A stretch of 33,727 nucleotides of DNA, from assembly GCA_032718475.1 (NCBI GenBank), contig JAUCBJ010007198.1, forward strand, positions 1 to 33,727. Reading direction: 5' to 3'. The position numbers were made by a program, and so were the translations under genes. Position 1 is the first letter of the stretch, and the number at the start of each line of letters is the position of its first letter. The DNA comes from Nemertoderma westbladi. Lineage: Eukaryota; Xenacoelomorpha; Nemertodermatida; Nemertodermatidae. The notes under the pieces were generated by a model. It was not told where the DNA came from. It saw only the letters and a list, made by a program, of their open reading frames with translations, and made no database searches. This document shows, in pieces, positions 29,071-33,727 of this stretch.

Positions 29071-30212
29071 TTATGTTTTTGCCCAGAGCCTAAGAACCGG
29101 CTTTTGGCACCTCCGTGTTTTCAGTTTTTAGTCTTACACTAGTAGGTTTAATTATAAGGACATATATCCTTTAACTGACCTGACTCATGGAATCACTGCT
29201 AACTGATCATACATACTGACTGCTGAAACATTGCAAACTCATAACAATCAGTGTTCAGTTGTTGTTTTATACTGCTATTTACTGTCAGTTCTTCATAATA
29301 TGGTTGATGAATTATTATATTTGGAATAACGATAAATAACCCCGAAACCCAATATTCTTGATATACCGAAGGTAAGAGAGAAGGGTTACAGATAAACGAT
29401 TGTGACTTATGTTAAAGTGGTTTGAAGTGAATCTAATGTTATTTGATAGACCCTACATGAGTCAGTCTGTGTTCCTTTTATATGTGACTAAAATCAATGA
29501 AGATTGGCAGATTAGTGTGCAGTATTGTGCAGCATTGTGTATGAGTGAGTCTGTTAAAGAAGCAATTCCTAAAGAATGCGCCATATATGTGAATTATAAT
29601 TGAGCCATATCGTTGTGAGTAGTTTAAGTCATAACTCTGTTTATATAGATAAAGTGCCACGTCCTAAAGGAACTGTTAATATTCCCGAAGGTGAATAATA
29701 TTGTCAGAGATTATATAATACTGTCAGTCGAATAATACATTAGGCTTACATAGCAATAAAATTAAACCGTCGAACCCAATCTCCCGGGAATATCCAGCGG
29801 GTGAATGATCGCGCACAGATTGGTTTCGACTAGTGTAGTGAATCAAATACTTGTCATAGACTAAAAACCGATTTAATATCTAGAAGACATCTTAATTTGG
29901 TGGGTTAAACTGCCAAAGGTCTGAAAGCGCGAACATTAAAGGATATATGCTTCTGTATTGCAGTAGGCAATAAAGCTGAAGTACCGGCAACCGGTACCCA
30001 GTAGGCCTGACTACCTAACCACCCGGACCGGTACCTACAGCAGTACAGGTACAGCAGTATTATTCGATTTTGATAATTATATACCGGTAGGCCTTAATAA
30101 TTAATCAGGGAATCAGGTTTTTTATTGAGATTTTTACTTATTTCTGTCAAGTTTTATTTGTTTGTAGGCCAGTATTGAACAGAAGGCGTGTAAGCCTGAT
30201 CAGATTGTACAG
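29071..30212. other. Leader region without recognised gene
   Basis: Short open frames only (for example 29409-29603). ACCGGTA words cluster near 29985-30050. No primer-binding site could be assigned with confidence. Confidence 0.4.
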
Positions 30213-30788
30213 ACAATTTGTAGGCTGAGCTGTTGTCTGATTGCTGTTAAGTCTGAACGGATTGCAGTGTCTGTAGATCATCTGTCCGATTAAGTACGGT
30301 TAGGAAGTAGGGGCAGCGAACGCTGTAAGGTAAACCCCCAACTAAAGAATAAGTCGCACTACTGGGTTAGAGCGCATACTCCCTAATCATTTCGGAGTCT
30401 GCATGTCCTGTAGTTTATTTAGGCTTGAGAGTAGTCTGCCATCGTTTAGTCTGTACTTGGTTTGTGTAAGTCTGTACGGGTAGCGTATAATTTTATTTAG
30501 ATAATTTGTAGGCTGGATAGTTGTCTGGCTGTTATTAGGCCTGAGCGGATTGCAGCGTGTGTAGATCACTTGTCTGATTAAGTACGGTTAGGAAGTAGGG
30601 GCAGCGAACGCTGTAAGGTAAACCCCCAACTAAAGAATAAGTCGCACTACTGGGTTAGAGCGCATACTCCCTAATCATTTCGGAGTCTGCATATACCGTA
30701 GTTTGTTTAGGCTTGATAGTAGTCTGTCAGTGTTTGGTCTGTATTTTGTTTGAGTAGTTTGTACGCGTAGCGTAATATTTATTATTCA
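30213..30788 (+). repeat. 288-bp tandem duplication with a conserved 117-bp core
   Basis: Unit 1 starts at about 30213 and unit 2 at 30501. The segments 30288-30404 and 30576-30692 are identical, while flanking parts of the units differ at many positions. The core contains the stem CAGCG-AA-CGCTG (30314-30325, copy at 30602-30613) enclosed by GGGG/CCCC, and a second stem of GCATACTCC with GGAGTCTGC (30374-30402, copy at 30662-30690). Confidence 0.92.
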
Positions 30789-31720
30789 GAGTTTATGCGA
30801 TTATCCGCAACATTCATTCCCCAAGTTTGTTCCTACAGTAATTGTGTTTGTTATACATACCGCTATAGTTAAATTAACCCCGGTACTACACGGGCTGCTC
30901 GGCGTAGGTAAAGACTGGTGATTTTGTGCATCGGTCACTCCAGCAGATGCCGTGGTTCTTTTAGCTGTTCAAGTATATTTAACTACTGATTATCTGTTGT
31001 ACAAGTACTCGTACCTAATTTAGGGTTTAGTGTACAGTACTTTCCGAAGTAATTAGTGTAGGCATTATATTTGTGTTGTAAAGTGGTTGATAGGCACATT
31101 CGATTAGCTCTATTAACTTCTAGGTAGGAACACTCCGTGATACATAACGTAGAACCTATAGCGATACGGCTATAGGTCGTCAGGCGGTGGTATTTTCCTA
31201 TCTAGACAACGCAGTGTATTTACTACTACGTATTATTTTCAAATACCGCAGTACCCTGTCTGCTGTAATAACCAGATTTCTAACCCTTTGTTAGACTGGT
31301 TTGTAGACTTCTTGTGAAATTACCCTAAAAATTCGTATTTTGTGTTTTTTGTAAATTTTTGTGTTTATTTAGAGATTGTAATCTCAACCCGAATTGTACG
31401 TAATTTGTAGTATTAAGTAAATTAGGTAAATTAGTATTATTTGTTTTAGTGTCCTATAAGTAACACTTCACTGAAAGCGCACCGCTTTGTGTAGTGATTA
31501 CTCCCCCGAAATAATAACATTTATTTCAAACATTGACTAAACCCATTAAAACGGGTATATATATATTATAAATCAAATCTAACGATTTATAAATAGTAGG
31601 CCTACCATACAACCATTAGGTCTCCATATCAGTTGGTCTACTGCTCAAATAGCGGTAATAAAGTAAGTAAAGTAACTAAGTAACCCTAAAATTCAGAAAT
31701 TCAATTATTTAAAATAATTG
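30789..31720. other. Leader region, no gene recognised
   Basis: AT-rich, no reading frame of note and no repeat unit that I could define. Confidence 0.4.
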
Positions 31721-31722
31721 AC

Positions 31723-31970
31723 ATACCGGTATTTACGATAGGCCTATTATCTTTATTTCTATAAATTTAGGCTGAAATTATACCGGTACTTTATAATTAA
31801 TTCTAGTCCAGAATTATAATTATATATACTACAAACTGTAAGCTGTATACCGGTATTCCGATAGGCCTATTATATATTTATATATATTTGTGCTAAAATT
31901 ATACCGGTATTCTGAGATAAACCTAGTCTGTAATAATACTTATATATACTATAAGCATACCGGTATTCTA
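31723..31970. repeat. Degenerate ~110-124 bp direct repeats with ATACCGGTAT
   Basis: ATACCGGTATT...CGATAGGCCTATTAT begins at 31723 and again at 31847. A third ATACCGGTATTC starts at 31957. Copies share TATATATACTA and GAAATTATACCGGTA segments but are diverged. Confidence 0.65.
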
Positions 31971-32103
31971 CTATATTATATATATATCACGCTACACTGA
32001 GTAGCAGTACCGGTAATTAATTATTAGGCTAGCAGTTAATACTGAGTTACTAGACTTGCTCAGACTGTAATACAGCAGTAGACATTCAACTGTATACATA
32101 AAC

Positions 32104-33714
32104 ATGTCTGATACTAAGCAGAACCTGTCAGACAGTATATTAGATGTAACTATCTGCGACTCAGATAGAGACGTACAACCGTCTGGTCGTAAATCCAGTT
32201 CACCTCCCACTGTGAGGAAGGTCATCCCTCCAGTAGTAATAACAGAACCTAGGCTAGTCCAACATCGTAGGTCTATCATAGGCACCCGAGCTCAGGTCAA
32301 GCGGGACCAAGAAGCAGCGGAACAGCAACAACCCGCGAGTCAAGAGCTTGTTACTCAGCGGCCCAGCAGCTCCAGTAGTGAAGATACTGTAGAGCTGACA
32401 CCCGAGCGCGGAGCAGAGATGACGGATGCTGTTTATACGGATCCCCTTCTCATCCTTCCTGCAGCCGTACTCGTTAGGTTATTGATCGCGGTGGAAGAAC
32501 ACCAGATCAATTGGGCGAGAAGTCAACGACCAACTAGAGATAGTTATGCGGGATACACGAGGGAAGAATTGAAGTCTATTGTCGAGTCGCAATGGAACTT
32601 CCCCGGACCCGGACTCCCGTTTGATTTATCAGAAGCTGCCTGGGAAGACATACACCGGATGGGAGTAGCCAAGGAAACCATCGATCCAGCTGTATGGAAG
32701 AGGTCCGCAGCCGGATACGCACAGGGATTCTTCAGCTCTATGGAGCGAGTAGAAAGACAACTATTTAAACAACCTCAAGGACCTCAAGAGCAGGAACAGC
32801 TGCTTTATCAAGTTAGAGAAAGAGTTCTGCGAATTAGGCTAATCTTATCCGCCTTTGAGGAAGCTTCTAAAAGAAGACAAGACACGTCGTTGCAAGTTGC
32901 CGTAAAGACTTGGCTTCAAAAGGTGAGACGCCAGGTTCAAGGAGCAGCTCAGTGGAAAGCTCAGTTTGAGGAGCGCTCAACCCATGGAGAATCGACGGAC
33001 GCTACTTTTTCCCAAGTGGAAAGTGAAGCGACGGCAGAGAAACCGCATAAGAAGGATGCCATTGATATCTACCTGTCAGACTATCAGCGTTTTGTGGGAG
33101 ATGAAGAGTTGAGGAGAAGGCTAGAGGGACTTAGCCCTAATAGCGAAGGAGCCAAACTTGTGTTAGATGCGATTGATGTGGATAGGTTAGCGGCGAACCA
33201 AGCTAAATTCGATGAACAACTCCGCATCGCTAGAGAAAAGGAAGAACAAGTAAGGAAAAAACGTATAGAAGATAGAAAGACAGCAGCAGCGGCAGTGGCA
33301 GCGGCAGAAGCGGAAAGAAAGGCGGCAGAGGCAGTGGCAGAGGCAAAAGCGGCAGCTGCAGCAATAAAAGCGGCAGCAGCAGAGGCAAAAGCGGCAGCAG
33401 CAGAAGCGGAAAGAAAGATAGCAGTGGCAGAAGCAGAACGGAGGGCATCTGAAGAGACAACCCAACTAGAGTTGGAAAATCTTCAAGAGAGGCAAGATAA
33501 CTTTAATAAACAGTTAACAGCTAGTAATATGCAGATGATGAATCGATCTACTCCCAAACGACAAGGTTATACATCATCTGAGGAAGGTAATACCACCGAC
33601 ACTGAAGGCGGAGGAAATCGATCCCGCCTAAGCAGACGTAAAAGAACATTCCACCGTCAGAAATTGCCTGATTTGCCTCCAGCTGTTAGAAGGCAACTAA
33701 ATAACACCAACTAG
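32104..33714 (+). CDS. Coiled-coil protein with basic tail, possible retroelement Gag
   Basis: The protein is 536 residues, complete in the window, with good start context (AACATGT). Residues 1-110 are polar and Ser/Gln-rich, probably disordered. Residues 113-290 look globular and mostly helical, with several Trp (137, 164, 180, 198, 270, 284). Residues 360-470 form a long Ala/Glu/Lys helix, likely a coiled coil, with near-repeats of AEAERKAA and EAKAAAA. Residues 506-530 are strongly basic (RSRLSRRKRTFHRQK). No CCHC knuckle, protease or reverse-transcriptase motif is present. The layout (long leader, helical body, coiled coil, basic tail, abrupt stop) would suit a Gag of an LTR or related element with Pol beyond the window edge. 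It could equally be an unrelated host protein. I do not recognise the family. Confidence 0.45.
   Translation: MSDTKQNLSDSILDVTICDSDRDVQPSGRKSSSPPTVRKVIPPVVITEPRLVQHRRSIIGTRAQVKRDQEAAEQQQPASQELVTQRPSSSSSEDTVELTPERGAEMTDAVYTDPLLILPAAVLVRLLIAVEEHQINWARSQRPTRDSYAGYTREELKSIVESQWNFPGPGLPFDLSEAAWEDIHRMGVAKETIDPAVWKRSAAGYAQGFFSSMERVERQLFKQPQGPQEQEQLLYQVRERVLRIRLILSAFEEASKRRQDTSLQVAVKTWLQKVRRQVQGAAQWKAQFEERSTHGESTDATFSQVESEATAEKPHKKDAIDIYLSDYQRFVGDEELRRRLEGLSPNSEGAKLVLDAIDVDRLAANQAKFDEQLRIAREKEEQVRKKRIEDRKTAAAAVAAAEAERKAAEAVAEAKAAAAAIKAAAAEAKAAAAEAERKIAVAEAERRASEETTQLELENLQERQDNFNKQLTASNMQMMNRSTPKRQGYTSSEEGNTTDTEGGGNRSRLSRRKRTFHRQKLPDLPPAVRRQLNNTN
33268..33450 (+). repeat. GCAGCAGCGG-type low-complexity coding repeat
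   Basis: Imperfect GCGGCAG/GCAGCAG codon repeats encode the alanine-rich helix of the Gag-like protein. Open frames on the opposite strand here are by-products of this bias. Confidence 0.85.
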
Positions 33715-33727
33715 AGAGTACAGAACC

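Larger units (their letters stand above)
28721..32103 (+). mobile_element. Putative LTR/leader of an LTR-like retroelement
   Basis: The satellite stops in mid-unit after GGTGCGTGTC at 28720 and unrelated sequence starts with TGTAAAAGCTTTTGCTG. TG is the usual first dinucleotide of an LTR. A CRE-like TGACGTAA (28895), TATATA (29044-29049) and an initiator-like TTCAGTG (29065) follow, as in an LTR promoter. No open frame occurs until 32104. I could not find a convincing primer-binding site or the LTR 3' end, and the matching 3' LTR would lie beyond the window. The class is undetermined. Confidence 0.4.

Noticed and set aside
29821-29915. TGGTTTCGACTAG or TGGTGGGTTAA as a primer-binding site
   Set aside because: Neither clearly matches a tRNA 3' end and neither is preceded by a supported LTR end.
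30367-30404. GGTTAGAGCGC followed by a stem, like part of a tRNA
   Set aside because: The anticodon-type stem encloses an 11-base loop and no acceptor or T arm can be drawn.
33187-33465. Minus-strand cysteine- or leucine-rich frames
   Set aside because: They are complements of the alanine-rich codon repeats of the plus-strand gene.

Overview
The window is animal nuclear DNA. It contains one complete gene that can be named with confidence, an intronless Vasa-type DEAD-box helicase with nine CCHC-like zinc knuckles (18038-20542, +), and one long unidentified reading frame at the right edge (32104-33714, +) that may be a retroelement Gag. The rest is mobile-element debris and tandem repeats. 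The Vasa gene, the LINE remnant, AATAAA signals, scattered TAGGCCTA and ACCGGTA words and long G/C homopolymers point to a marine invertebrate, perhaps a deuterostome such as an echinoderm. That placement is a weak inference.

Layout. 1-6060: a large inverted repeat. Its arms (1-1430 and about 4430-6060) carry 21-bp minisatellite arrays in opposite orientation, around a 3-kb centre with a 52-bp repeat and a short basic 3'-terminal reading frame. 6478-11210: GC-rich repeat cassettes, a 459-bp hAT-like MITE with an 8-bp target duplication (7150-7608), and a possible larger TIR element (7773-11120) holding a decayed LINE reverse transcriptase. 11447-17430: a second foldback structure. Its left arm is split by a 3.7-kb TIR element (11576-15269) with palindromic subterminal sites and a 52-bp higher-order satellite. 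The same arm carries a 223-bp MITE (15376-15598) whose empty site survives in the other arm. 18038-20960: vasa and its 3' UTR. 23035-28720: a 5.7-kb array of 51-bp units. 28721 to the end: an abrupt junction that looks like the 5' end of an LTR-like element, a 3.3-kb non-coding leader with a 288-bp duplication, then the Gag-like frame.

How the parts relate. Only vasa is clearly a host gene. Its product acts in germ-line RNA granules and piRNA amplification, which makes its position among foldback elements and satellites interesting, but nothing in the sequence shows a functional link. Most long open frames elsewhere come from tandem units whose length is a multiple of three and which lack stops, so they are treated here as repeats and not as genes.
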